This document shows, in pieces, positions 16,804 through 24,111 of a DNA stretch of 64,000 nt. The notes beneath the pieces are model-generated. The model worked only from the letters and a program-made list of their open reading frames with translations. It searched no databases and was not told the origin of the DNA. This DNA comes from Sphingobium sp. SYK-6 (lineage in GTDB: Bacteria > Pseudomonadota > Alphaproteobacteria > Sphingomonadales > Sphingomonadaceae), in NCBI RefSeq assembly GCF_000283515.1, contig NC_015976.1, positions 3,866,001 through 3,930,000 on the forward strand, read 5' to 3'. Each line of letters begins with the position of its first letter. Position 1 is the stretch's first letter. The position numbers and the translations under genes are program-made.

Positions 16804-17496
16804 CTATGACGCCTGCGACGGCACATAGCGCGGCGGCAACGCGAAGAGATCGGCAAAACGCGCTTCGATCCCCGGGTCGCCGCGCATGGTGAGCACACCG
16901 GTAGCGGCAAGCTGCTCCGGGGGAACCTTGCCATAGAAGCGGGCGGCAAGCCCCCGCGCCGTGCTGCGATAGGCAATATCCGGCACCAGTGCTTCCCCCG
17001 CCGCGACGCTGAGCACGCCATGCTCCAGCTGGCCGCGATAAGGCGTGCCTTCGATGTCGAAACCCAGGGTCAGGGCGAGATCGCCCGCCTTGGCGGCATC
17101 CAGATTGATCCTGAGCGAAAGCAGCATGGCGACGCCGCTTAGCGGCAGCATGCGGTCATGCGCCGGCGAGCGATAGGCCCATTTCGCCATGGCCAGCACC
17201 ATGGGTTCGGCCTCCCGCCCCCATTCGGTAAGGCCGTAGACCTGTACGCTCGCGGGCGGGGGCAAGCGCAGGCGCTCGATGACATGACGCTGCTCCAGCT
17301 CGCCCAGGCGCTGGGTGAGCACATTCGCGCTCAGCCCCGGCAGCGCGCCGCGCAGATCCGAGAAGCGCCGGGGACCGAGCAGAAGTTCCCGGATGATGAG
17401 CAGCGCCCAGCGCTCCCCCACGAGATCGAGACCGTGGGCGAGACCGCAAGCGTCCTCGAAATGGCGCTTCTGCCGGGGTATGGACTTGCTAGTTAT
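16804..17496 (-). CDS. HxlR-family transcriptional regulator, start codon unclear
   Basis: The winged helix is clear: GERWALLIIRELLLGPRRFSDLR, then ANVLTQRLGELEQRHVIER, then a C-terminal ~100-aa domain. The first ordinary start codon is GTG 17421, but it would remove the conserved lead-in QKRHFEDACGLAHGLDLV, which is coded in frame just upstream with no ATG, GTG or TTG. The frame reaches ATA at 17496, which sits 9 bases after a GGAG, so ATA may be the start (or a decayed ATG). Total would be 230 residues. It is divergent from the DUF1428-VOC-GST operon, which it probably controls. An inverted repeat lies at its 5' end. Confidence 0.8.
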   Translation of the reverse strand: MTSKSIPRQKRHFEDACGLAHGLDLVGERWALLIIRELLLGPRRFSDLRGALPGLSANVLTQRLGELEQRHVIERLRLPPPASVQVYGLTEWGREAEPMVLAMAKWAYRSPAHDRMLPLSGVAMLLSLRINLDAAKAGDLALTLGFDIEGTPYRGQLEHGVLSVAAGEALVPDIAYRSTARGLAARFYGKVPPEQLAATGVLTMRGDPGIEARFADLFALPPRYVPSQAS

Positions 17497-17507
17497 TTTT
17501 TCTAACT
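17491..17507. promoter_or_regulatory. AGTTA-N7-TAACT inverted repeat, candidate HxlR operator
   Basis: AGTTA and TAACT flank a T-rich centre in an AT-rich island between the HxlR gene and the divergent operon. It overlaps the putative ribosome-binding and start region of the HxlR gene, fitting autoregulation. Confidence 0.4.
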
Positions 17508-17727
17508 CCGTAGTTGCCTTACCTAATTATATGCGCGAGACTCGTCAAGGTCGGTCGATTCGGCCGGACAAGGCGAAACAGGACGCTGCCGCGATGGAGA
17601 GGATGTTGGTTTTGGGCCTGCCGTGCGTGGATGCCCGGCGTTTTCCCGATCCAGCACCGTTGACCCGCCTGACCGCGCCGCGCCGCACGCCTCGCCCCTC
17701 CATGCCTGATGAGGAAGGAATGCCCGC

Positions 17728-18108
17728 ATGACCTATGTCGATGGATTTCTCTGCCCCGTGAAGCCCGGCCGCAAGGCAGACTATGAGGAGATGGCGCGCA
17801 TGGCCGCGCCGCTGTTCCTCGAATATGGCGCGCTCCGGGTCGTCGAGACGTGGAACGATGACCTGATGGTCGGCAAGACCAATGATTTCCGCACTGCCGT
17901 CATCGCGGAAGAGGGCGAGGATATCGTCTTCTCGTGGATCGAATGGCCGGACAAGGCGACGCGCGACACGGGCTGGGAAAAGCTCATGAAAGACGAGCGG
18001 ATGAAAGGGCCGGACGACAATCCCATGGCCGGTGCCCGCATGATCTATGGCGGCTTCTCCACGATCCTCGATGCATCGGCCGAGGCGCCGGCGGGGGCCG
18101 GCGCGTGA
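17728..18108 (+). CDS. DUF1428 family protein
   Basis: This 126-aa protein has GAGGAAGGAA upstream of ATG 17728. It has an alpha+beta-barrel (dimeric ferredoxin-like) pattern: MTYVDGFLCPVKPGRK, VVETWNDDL and IVFSWIEWPDKATRD, matching DUF1428. The biochemical role is unknown. It is the first gene of a tightly packed operon whose next start overlaps its stop (GTGA). Confidence 0.85.
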   Translation: MTYVDGFLCPVKPGRKADYEEMARMAAPLFLEYGALRVVETWNDDLMVGKTNDFRTAVIAEEGEDIVFSWIEWPDKATRDTGWEKLMKDERMKGPDDNPMAGARMIYGGFSTILDASAEAPAGAGA

Positions 18109-18884
18109 GCAACCGGCAGGGCGAGTTCATCTGGTATGAGCTCATGACGACGGACATCACGGCCGCGCGCGCCTTCTATGGCGCCGTGGTCGGCTGGACG
18201 ATCAGCGAGAGCAGCGACATGCCCGGCATGGACTACCGCATGGTCTCAGCGCCGGATGGCACCGTTGCCGGCATGATGCCGCTCGATGCCGACATGATCG
18301 CGGGTGGCGCACGGTCCATGTGGGTCGGCTATATCGCCGTCGACGATGTCGACGAAACGGCGGCGCGCATCGCGGCGACCGGCGGCCATGTCTTCGTGCC
18401 GCCGCGCGATATCCCGGAGGTCGGCCGTTTTGCCATGGCCGGCGATCCGCAGGGCGCGACATTCTACGTCATGCGCGGCTTCCCGGACGAACGCAGCGAT
18501 GCGTTCCGGGCCGACGCGCCCGGCCATTGCGCCTGGAACGAGCTGACCACGCCCGACCAGCCCGGCGCCCACGCCTTCTATGAAGGCCTGCTCGGCTGGA
18601 CGAGCCCGGACAGCATGCCGATGGGCGAACTGGGCGATTACAGGTTCCTGTGGGCCGGGGACCTGCGCCTCGGCGCCACCATGCCCGGCGACGGCCCCGC
18701 GCACTGGCTGTTCTATTTCGCCGTCCCGTCGATCACCCGGGCGATGGATGCAATCACTGCGCATGGCGGCACCGTCACCAATGGCCCGCACGAGGTCCCG
18801 GGAGGCGGACACATCATCACGGGCACCGATCCGCAGGGCGCGCGCTTCGCTCTCTTCGGCAGTCTTGAGGAGGCGGACATATGA
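18105..18884 (+). CDS. VOC-fold protein with two glyoxalase-like domains
   Basis: This 259-aa protein starts at GTG 18105, overlapping the DUF1428 stop. It has two tandem vicinal-oxygen-chelate units: 1-~125 (starts GEFIWYELMTTDITAARAFYG) and ~135-255 (starts HCAWNELTTPDQPGAHAFYE). Both carry the DPQGA strand. Such proteins bind a metal and small electrophiles or act in self-resistance. The operon context with GST suggests detoxification. The reaction is not known. Confidence 0.85.
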   Translation: MSNRQGEFIWYELMTTDITAARAFYGAVVGWTISESSDMPGMDYRMVSAPDGTVAGMMPLDADMIAGGARSMWVGYIAVDDVDETAARIAATGGHVFVPPRDIPEVGRFAMAGDPQGATFYVMRGFPDERSDAFRADAPGHCAWNELTTPDQPGAHAFYEGLLGWTSPDSMPMGELGDYRFLWAGDLRLGATMPGDGPAHWLFYFAVPSITRAMDAITAHGGTVTNGPHEVPGGGHIITGTDPQGARFALFGSLEEADI

Positions 18885-19378
18885 CGCAGCCGATCACGCC
18901 CTGCATCTGGATGGACGGCACCGCCGAGGAAGCCGCCACATTCTACGTCTCGATCTTCGAGGATTCGCGGATCGACTCGATTTCGCGCTACGCTGCGGAT
19001 TCGCCCTTCCCGCCGCACTTCAAGGCTGGCACGGCCATGCTGGTGACCTTCACTTTGAAAGGGCGCCCCTTCGCCGCGCTGAACGGAGGTCCGCAATTCC
19101 CGCAGACGGAAGCGGTCTCCTTCGTCATTCCGGTGGAGGATCAGGCCGAGCTGGACCGCCTCTGGGACGCGCTCATCGCCGATGGCGGGGCGGAAAGCAT
19201 GTGCGGCTGGTGCAAGGACCGCTTCGGCGTCTCCTGGCAGGTCGTGCCACGCAGGCTGCTGGAGATGCAGATACAGGGCACCGCCGAGCAGAACGCGCGT
19301 ATGGGGAATGCACTCATGACCATGCGCAAGCTCGATATCGCCGCCCTTGAGGCGGCCTTTGCCGGGGAGGCGGCATGA
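18881..19378 (+). CDS. VOC/PhnB-like protein (3-demethylubiquinone methyltransferase-like fold)
   Basis: This 165-aa protein has an ATGA overlap with the previous gene. The 3-dmu-9_3-mt signature is visible as CIWMDGTAEEAATFYVSIF, then FTLKGRPFAALNGGP and CGWCKDRFGVSWQVVP. Despite the family name it has no SAM-binding motif and is a VOC-fold protein of unproven function. It is in the same operon as GST and the two-domain VOC protein. Confidence 0.85.
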   Translation: MTQPITPCIWMDGTAEEAATFYVSIFEDSRIDSISRYAADSPFPPHFKAGTAMLVTFTLKGRPFAALNGGPQFPQTEAVSFVIPVEDQAELDRLWDALIADGGAESMCGWCKDRFGVSWQVVPRRLLEMQIQGTAEQNARMGNALMTMRKLDIAALEAAFAGEAA

Positions 19379-20025
19379 CGTACCAGCTCTACGCTCACCC
19401 CTTCTCGTCCTATTGCTGGAAAGCGATGATCGCCTTCCACGAGAAGGATCTGCATTATGAGCTGGAGATGGTGGAGAATCCCGGCGTCATGGCAGCGCTG
19501 AAACGCCACTGGCCGCTCGGCAAATTTCCCGTCCTGGTGGACGACGGCGCGCCGGTGATCGAAGCGACCACCATCATCGAGTATCTCGACCTGCGGCACT
19601 ATGAGCGCGCGCCGCTGATCCCTGCCAACGCCATCGATGCGCTCGACGTGCGCTTCATGGACCGCCTGTTCGACAATCATGTGATGACGCCGATGCAGGC
19701 CATCGTGAACGAGGCGCTGCCCGGCATCACGCCCGACCCCGCCCGGGCAGCGCGCGGGGCCGAAGCGCTCGACACGATCTACGCCTGGCTGGACGTGCGG
19801 CTTGCCGGCCGGGAATGGGCATGCAGCCATGGTTTTTCGATGGCCGACTGCGCCGCCGCGCCCGCGCTTTTCTATGCCGATTGGGCGCGCCCGATTCCGG
19901 ACTCCTTTCCCGAACTGCGCGCCTATCGCGCGCGGCTCAACGCACGACCGTCCGTGGCGCGCTGCATCGAGGGAGCGCGGCCCTATCGCCATTATTTCCC
20001 GCTGGGCGCACCCGAGCGGGATTGA
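19375..20025 (+). CDS. Glutathione S-transferase family protein
   Basis: This 216-aa protein has an ATGA overlap with the upstream gene. It has an N-terminal thioredoxin-like domain with the candidate catalytic Ser/Cys in FSSYCWK (~11-16), the cis-Pro loop KFPVLVDDG (~50) and IEATTIIEYL for glutathione binding, then an all-helical C-terminal domain from ~90. It likely conjugates glutathione to, or isomerises, an electrophile in the cytoplasm. Confidence 0.9.
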   Translation: MTYQLYAHPFSSYCWKAMIAFHEKDLHYELEMVENPGVMAALKRHWPLGKFPVLVDDGAPVIEATTIIEYLDLRHYERAPLIPANAIDALDVRFMDRLFDNHVMTPMQAIVNEALPGITPDPARAARGAEALDTIYAWLDVRLAGREWACSHGFSMADCAAAPALFYADWARPIPDSFPELRAYRARLNARPSVARCIEGARPYRHYFPLGAPERD

Positions 20026-20098
20026 AGGCGCCTGCGGATCCGGTGAACCCGCAGGCACCCGACGCCGTAGAGCCATCACTTGCCAGGAAGAGAAACCA

Positions 20099-20554
20099 AT
20101 GACCGACCAGCCGGATCTTACGCTCAGCGTCTCCACTTATATCGCCGCCCCGCCCGAACGGGTCTGGCAAATACTCACGCAGCGGCAGGAGGAATGGTGG
20201 TGCCCTGCCCCCTGGACGATCGAGATCGTCGAGCAGGACTGGCGGCCGGGCGGTCGCTGCGCCATGATCATGCGCGGCCCCGACGGCGAGGAAATACCCC
20301 AGGACGGCGTCTTCCTTGAGGTCGTGCCCGGCAAGCGCTTCATCTCGACAGACGCGTTTACCGCTGGCTGGCAGCCCGCCGGTCCCTTCATGGTCGGCGT
20401 CTGGGAAATCGAGCCGGACGGGGAAGGCACACGCTACACCGGCTCGGCCCGGCACTGGAACCAGGAAGCTCGCGACCAGCATAGCGATATGGGCTTCGAG
20501 GCCGGCTGGGGCGCCGTCGCCGCCCAGCTCAAGGCTCTGTGCGAAGCATCCTGA
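20099..20554 (+). CDS. SRPBCC (START/AHA1-like) domain protein
   Basis: This 151-aa protein is read as a hydrophobic-ligand-binding helix-grip fold: VSTYIAAPPERVWQILTQ at the start, WTIEIVEQDWRPGGRC in the middle, and a long C-terminal helix starting DMGFEAGWGAVAAQLKAL, all typical of AHSA1/YndB-type proteins. It is the last gene of the HxlR-associated operon, after a 73-base gap. SRPBCC proteins often accompany ArsR- and HxlR-type regulators and VOC genes. Confidence 0.85.
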   Translation: MTDQPDLTLSVSTYIAAPPERVWQILTQRQEEWWCPAPWTIEIVEQDWRPGGRCAMIMRGPDGEEIPQDGVFLEVVPGKRFISTDAFTAGWQPAGPFMVGVWEIEPDGEGTRYTGSARHWNQEARDQHSDMGFEAGWGAVAAQLKALCEAS

Positions 20555-20714
20555 CAGGCGCGCGCGGCATGTAACGCACCATGGTCCGCGCTACGGGCAG
20601 AGGGAGCGGACCGTCAGGTCTGCTTTCTTTGCCGGTTCGCCCGAAGCGCCATCCGCTGCGCTCCACTGGAGGGAATCGCGGACCTGATGACAGGCCCGTA
20701 CTGGCCTTCCCTTC

Positions 20715-20975
20715 TCAAAGATCGATGCCGGCCGCGATGGCTTCCAGCTTGCGGATGCGTTCCTTGAGATCGGCGACGTCGATGCGCGTCGCCGCTGTCG
20801 CGCTGCCCATGGCATCCATGCCTGCGCCGCGCTGCCCGAGGGCCATTTCCAGTTCGGCTCGCTTGAAAGCCAGCCAGCCGTTCCAGCCCTTGAGCCCGGC
20901 ATAAGCGAGGATGCCGATCCAGCCGGTGACGATCAGCGCCATGGCGCCATATTGAATGATGCTGAGGTCGGTCAT
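20715..20975 (-). CDS. Small membrane/coiled-coil protein of the psp locus
   Basis: This 86-aa protein has GGAAGGAGG before ATG 20975. It has one membrane segment at ~9-28 (YGAMALIVTGWIGILAYAGL), a basic/aromatic stretch (GWNGWLAFKR), then a coiled-coil (ADLKERIRKLEAIAAGIDL) that aligns with the shared C-terminal motif of its neighbours but stops early. It is the last gene of the psp run. It may interact with PspB/PspC-like partners through the zipper. Function unknown. Confidence 0.75.
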   Translation of the reverse strand: MTDLSIIQYGAMALIVTGWIGILAYAGLKGWNGWLAFKRAELEMALGQRGAGMDAMGSATAATRIDVADLKERIRKLEAIAAGIDL

Positions 20976-21011
20976 GTTCCTGCCTCCTTCCCTGAACGGG
21001 GCCTCACGGCC

Positions 21012-21275
21012 TCACATTCTGTCGATCTGCTTCAGTTTCTCGAATTCGCGATCAAGGGCGGTCGAGCTGTCGGTCGCGAGACGCTCCAGCACTGCCACCC
21101 GCTCCTTGAGCTGCTTGACTTCCTCGCGCAGCCGCTCGGCCTCCGCATCGGCCCGATGGTCACGTCGGACGATGTCCTCGCCCTTGCCGCGGCGCACGAC
21201 GCCGTATTTCGCGCGGATGACGCTTGCGATGGCGGTGATCGCGACGATGGCGACGACCATTTCAAACGGATTCAT
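21012..21275 (-). CDS. Small PspB-like membrane/coiled-coil protein
   Basis: This 87-aa protein has GGAGGAGGG before ATG 21275. An N-terminal membrane segment lies at ~5-22 (MVVAIVAITAIASVIRA), followed by a charged linker (RRGKGEDIVRRDHRAD) and a coiled coil from ~45 (AERLREEVKQLKERVAV) ending in the motif LERLATDSSTALDREFEKL. Its size and layout match PspB. It is read in the psp operon, 36 bases from the next gene. Confidence 0.77.
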   Translation of the reverse strand: MNPFEMVVAIVAITAIASVIRAKYGVVRRGKGEDIVRRDHRADAEAERLREEVKQLKERVAVLERLATDSSTALDREFEKLKQIDRM

Positions 21276-21301
21276 ATTTCACCCTCCTCCGGGAAATATT
21301 G

Positions 21302-21595
21302 TCAGTGCTCGATCGGGCGGGCGGGCACAGGCTCTTCGCGCAGCCCGTCGATCTCGGCGGCCAGGTCCAGGCCCTTGTCGGTGACGATCCGCTCGAGCAC
21401 GCGCACCCGCTGCTCCAGGCGCTCCGTCCGGGCCGCATATTGAGCGGCTTTCTCCGCGGTCTGCGAACCCATGATCTCCAACTCGCGCTCGCGCAGGGCG
21501 GTGTTGCGCTTGTGGATCTTGTTCAGCACGTCCGCGATCACCGGGATGCCTACCACGATCAGGAAAAAGCCGAGAACCAGTGACGTCTTGTCCAT
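21302..21595 (-). CDS. Small PspB-like membrane/coiled-coil protein
   Basis: This 97-aa protein has TGAGGAG before ATG 21595. It has one membrane segment at 5-22 (SLVLGFFLIVVGIPVIAD), then a long heptad region (NKIHKRNTALRERELEI and ERLEQRVRV) ending in LERIVTDKGLDLAAEIDGL. The rest (REEPVPARPIEH) is a polar tail. It is a paralogue of its neighbours by architecture and terminal motif. Confidence 0.77.
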   Translation of the reverse strand: MDKTSLVLGFFLIVVGIPVIADVLNKIHKRNTALRERELEIMGSQTAEKAAQYAARTERLEQRVRVLERIVTDKGLDLAAEIDGLREEPVPARPIEH

Positions 21596-21605
21596 GACAG
21601 GCTCC

Positions 21606-21938
21606 TCAGTTGCTCGAGCCGCGGAGGCTCTCGATCTCGTGGTTGAGATGCAGCGCGCCGTCGGTCACGATGCGCTCGACATTGGCGAGGCGATCCTTCA
21701 CCGCGCCCAGCTCGGCGCGAAGTTGCGCATTCTCCTGGCTGAGCAGCTTGATGCGCTCGACCATTTCCTCGTTCTTCTGCGGATAGATCGCCTTGCCCCA
21801 GCTGTTTTCCAGCGGATAGCCGTTGCGGATGCGCAGCCAGGTGGTGAAGATCCATCCCGCCACGGCGAGGGCGCCGATGCCAAGGCCACCCATGGCAATG
21901 AAGGGCAGATAAGGGGCCAGTGCTTCGCTCGGTTCCAT
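21606..21938 (-). CDS. Small membrane/coiled-coil protein, GYPxEN subgroup
   Basis: This 110-aa protein has AGGGAG before ATG 21938. A hydrophobic segment lies at ~10-32, then the box TTWLRIRNGYPLENSWG at ~32-48, then a coiled coil (ERIKLLSQENAQLRAELG) and the shared motif VERIVTDGALHLNHEIESL near the C-terminus. The box is also present in the gene just upstream (WIRSRHGYPIENEWG), marking the two as closest paralogues. It is expressed from the psp promoter if the run is one operon. Confidence 0.78.
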   Translation of the reverse strand: MEPSEALAPYLPFIAMGGLGIGALAVAGWIFTTWLRIRNGYPLENSWGKAIYPQKNEEMVERIKLLSQENAQLRAELGAVKDRLANVERIVTDGALHLNHEIESLRGSSN

Positions 21939-21951
21939 TGTGTCGTCTCCC

Positions 21952-22242
21952 TTATTTCAGCCGCTCGATCTCGGCGGACAAGCGCGCGGGCGCGTCGGTC
22001 GCGATGCGCTCCAGAACCGCGATCCGCTCCTCGAGCCGGCCGATCTTGTCCGTGAGCTTCGCATTCTCGTTCGTCAGAAGCTCGATCTTGCGCTCGGCCA
22101 TGAGATCGCTCTTGCTGACCATGCCGCCCCATTCATTCTCGATGGGATAGCCATGCCGGCTTCTGATCCAGGTCGTCGCGATCCAGGCCCCGTATGACAA
22201 GGCGATGATCGCGATCACGAATGCCGGTCCACCCCAGCTCAT
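21952..22242 (-). CDS. Small membrane/coiled-coil protein, GYPxEN subgroup
   Basis: This 96-aa protein has GGGAG seven bases before ATG 22242. A membrane segment (~5-25) is followed by TTWIRSRHGYPIENEWG, then a leucine-zipper-like region (ERKIELLTNENAKLTDKIG) and the motif LERIATDAPARLSAEIERL at the very end. It is the best PspB-like candidate after PspB itself. The gap to the following gene is 13 bases. Confidence 0.78.
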   Translation of the reverse strand: MSWGGPAFVIAIIALSYGAWIATTWIRSRHGYPIENEWGGMVSKSDLMAERKIELLTNENAKLTDKIGRLEERIAVLERIATDAPARLSAEIERLK

Positions 22243-22269
22243 CTTATTTCTCCCGTCCAGCGGCCGCGC

Positions 22270-22410
22270 TTAGCGCGAGCCCGCTCTTTCCCCGTGGGAC
22301 CGGCCCCTTGCCGATCCCCTGTTCATCCTGCGTCGCCCATGGGCCTGGCCCAGAAGGATGCCGACGCTCCCAACCGCGAGACCCAGGACGAAGATCGGTA
22401 CTGGATCCAT
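22270..22410 (-). CDS. Very small membrane protein of the psp locus
   Basis: This 46-aa protein has a strong Shine-Dalgarno (GGGAGGAG, 3 bases before ATG 22410), so it is likely expressed. A hydrophobic segment at ~4-20 (PVPIFVLGLAVGSVGILLG) is followed by a basic tail (HGRRRMNRGSARGRSHG). It could be a membrane regulator of the PspBC unit. It has no coiled-coil motif, unlike its neighbours. Confidence 0.65.
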   Translation of the reverse strand: MDPVPIFVLGLAVGSVGILLGQAHGRRRMNRGSARGRSHGERAGSR

Positions 22411-22438
22411 GGTCTCCTCCCTTTCCGGCAACCCGCGC

Positions 22439-22819
22439 TCAGCGCAGGCTGTCGATCTCGTCCGCGAGGCGCGTGTTGCGGCTCGTGTAGAAGGCCTCGA
22501 TGTCGGAGAGGCGCCGGTCGATGTCGCGGAACTTGCTGCGCACGTCCCGGGTCGAGCGGGCGGGATTGGTCCGCACCCCTTGCCAGAACTTCTCGTCATC
22601 CCGGTCGTGGTAGAGGCCCGAGGGTTTCGGGTCCGCCATCCACGCGGCCAGGAAATAGGCAATGAGCGTCCAGGGGAAAGCGCCCATCAGGGTGATCAGC
22701 ACGGCGCCGATGCGAACCCAGAGCACGTCGATCCCGGTATAGTCGGCGATCCCGGCGCAGACGCCCATCCACTTGGCATTCTGCTTGTCGAGGTAGAATT
22801 TGGTGCGACGAGCGGACAT
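22439..22819 (-). CDS. pspC: PspC envelope stress membrane protein
   Basis: This 126-aa protein starts at ATG 22819, 1 base after the pspB stop. The PspC domain spans ~3-65: KFYLDKQNAKWMGVCAGIADYTG followed by a membrane segment (VRIGAVLITLMGAFPWTLIAYFLAAWM). A charged C-terminal tail ends in a coiled coil, RRLSDIEAFYTSRNTRLADEIDSL, which resembles the motif in the small downstream proteins. In the known system PspC and PspB sense membrane damage and draw PspA away from PspF. Confidence 0.92.
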   Translation of the reverse strand: MSARRTKFYLDKQNAKWMGVCAGIADYTGIDVLWVRIGAVLITLMGAFPWTLIAYFLAAWMADPKPSGLYHDRDDEKFWQGVRTNPARSTRDVRSKFRDIDRRLSDIEAFYTSRNTRLADEIDSLR

Positions 22820-22820
22820 C

Positions 22821-23087
22821 TCAGTTCCTCCTCTCGAAGTGATAATCATCTGCCTCCACCGGGCGGGCGGGGCGGAAATCGGGGTTGTCGGCGGCGATGA
22901 TGCGTTCCACGGTCTGGAGCCGCTCCTCGAGCCGGCGGGCAAGGATGTGCATCTCGTCGAGCAAGCGCTCATCCTCGTCCGTGATCTTCGGGGCCTGCTT
23001 CCACTTGGTCACATAGTGGAAGATCAGCCAGGGCATGCCGATGAAGAGCATGCCGCAGATGATGATCGGCAGAAGCACGTCTTCCAT
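22821..23087 (-). CDS. pspB: PspB envelope stress membrane protein
   Basis: This 88-aa protein has an N-terminal membrane segment (LLPIIICGMLFIGMPWLIFHYVTKWK) and the PspB-type coiled coil (DEDERLLDEMHILARRLEERLQTVERII). It lies directly between pspA and pspC with 1-3 base gaps. Its tail (ADNPDFRPARPVEADDYHFE) differs from the downstream paralogues. Confidence 0.92.
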   Translation of the reverse strand: MEDVLLPIIICGMLFIGMPWLIFHYVTKWKQAPKITDEDERLLDEMHILARRLEERLQTVERIIAADNPDFRPARPVEADDYHFERRN

Positions 23088-23090
23088 GGC

Positions 23091-23762
23091 TTAGCCTTCC
23101 TTGTTGTGCTGCGCGGCCTTCAGCGCCGCCAGCTCGGCCTCGACCTTGTCGCTCGACTGCAGATCCGCGATTTCCTGCTCCAGCGTCTTGGGCTGGTTGC
23201 CCAGTCCCATCGCGTCGGCATGGCCTTCCGCCATGTCCACCCGGCGCTCGAGCATCTCGAAGCGCGAGAAGGCGTCCTGCACGCGCTCGCCATTGTACAT
23301 CTCGCGGGCTCGCAGGCGGGTCTGTGCGCTTTCCATGCGGGTCACCAGGCTGTTCTGGCGGGCGCGCGCTTCGCGCAGCTTGCCCTGCAGCTTGGCGATG
23401 TCTTCCTCCGAGGCGGCGAGCGCATCGTCGAGCACGGCGATCTGGCCCTTGAGCTGCGCGGCCATGTCGGCGGCCTTCTGGCGCTCGACCAGCGCGGCCT
23501 TGGCGAGATCCTCGCGGTCCTTGGAAAGCGCCAGCTCGGCCTTTTCCTTCCAGCTGTCCTGGAGCGACTCGAGCTTCGCGATGTGGCGGCGCATTTCCTT
23601 CTGGTCCGCAATCGTGCGGGCGGCAGACGCTCGCACCTCGACCAGGGTTTCCTCCATCTCGAGGATGATCATGCGGATCATCTTCGCCGGGTCCTCCGCC
23701 CGATCCAGCAGATCGGTGACGTTGGCGGCAATGATGTCGCGGGTGCGAGAGAAGATACCCAT
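23091..23762 (-). CDS. pspA: PspA/IM30 phage shock protein
   Basis: This 223-aa protein starts at ATG 23762 (MGIFSRTRDIIAANVTDLLD), the standard PspA N-terminal amphipathic helix. The frame is open upstream, but only this start fits. It is all alpha-helical and of normal length, and holds the ESCRT-III-like core. PspA binds damaged inner membrane and, in unstressed cells, binds PspF to block sigma-54 transcription. It is the second gene after the sigma-54 promoter, behind a 56-aa gene. Confidence 0.95.
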   Translation of the reverse strand: MGIFSRTRDIIAANVTDLLDRAEDPAKMIRMIILEMEETLVEVRASAARTIADQKEMRRHIAKLESLQDSWKEKAELALSKDREDLAKAALVERQKAADMAAQLKGQIAVLDDALAASEEDIAKLQGKLREARARQNSLVTRMESAQTRLRAREMYNGERVQDAFSRFEMLERRVDMAEGHADAMGLGNQPKTLEQEIADLQSSDKVEAELAALKAAQHNKEG

Positions 23763-23851
23763 CTGTTCATTACTCCAATTCGAAAATTCAGGGTGCCGGG
23801 GCGGGTGAGGGGCATCCGCCCCGGCTATCAAGCAAGCCGTCAAGCAAGGGA

Positions 23852-24022
23852 TTATGCCGACTTGCCGGAACCATTATCATGATTTGCCGCCGCAATCTGC
23901 TGGTCCGCCTGCGGACCGGTGTAAGCAGGGCCCACCGCGCCGAGCACCATGGTGGCGCTGAAGACGATGGTGAGGAGGGTGGCGAAAACGCTGTTGCTGT
24001 AGTTGTTCACGAAGCGGGTCAT
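23852..24022 (-). CDS. Small membrane protein, first gene after the psp promoter
   Basis: This is a 56-aa reading frame with AGGAAG eight bases before ATG 24022. It has a hydrophobic segment at ~11-32 (SVFATLLTIVFSATMVLGAVG) between a short polar N-terminus and a Gln/Asn/Gly-rich tail. It is the only frame between the sigma-54 promoter and pspA (23763-23851 is non-coding), so it would be the first product made in the psp response. It is too short for automatic annotation in many pipelines. It is not recognised as a known family. Confidence 0.6.
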   Translation of the reverse strand: MTRFVNNYSNSVFATLLTIVFSATMVLGAVGPAYTGPQADQQIAAANHDNGSGKSA

Positions 24023-24086
24023 TGTCTGTCTTCCTGATCCTGTATTTGGCCTTCAAAGCCCGCCTTCTGGCGGATTGCCCATATCA

Positions 24087-24104
24087 TTGCACAGGCCGTG
24101 CCAA
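24087..24104 (-). promoter_or_regulatory. Sigma-54 promoter for the psp operon
   Basis: On the minus strand the 18 bases read TTGGCACGGCCTGTGCAA: the -24 GG and -12 GC elements are exactly 10 bases apart, with the TGGCAC hexamer perfect. Transcription would start near 24077, leaving a leader of about 55 bases to the first small gene. PspF, coded divergently, is a sigma-54 activator, so the match is functional in context. Confidence 0.88.
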
Positions 24105-24111
24105 TTTCCGG

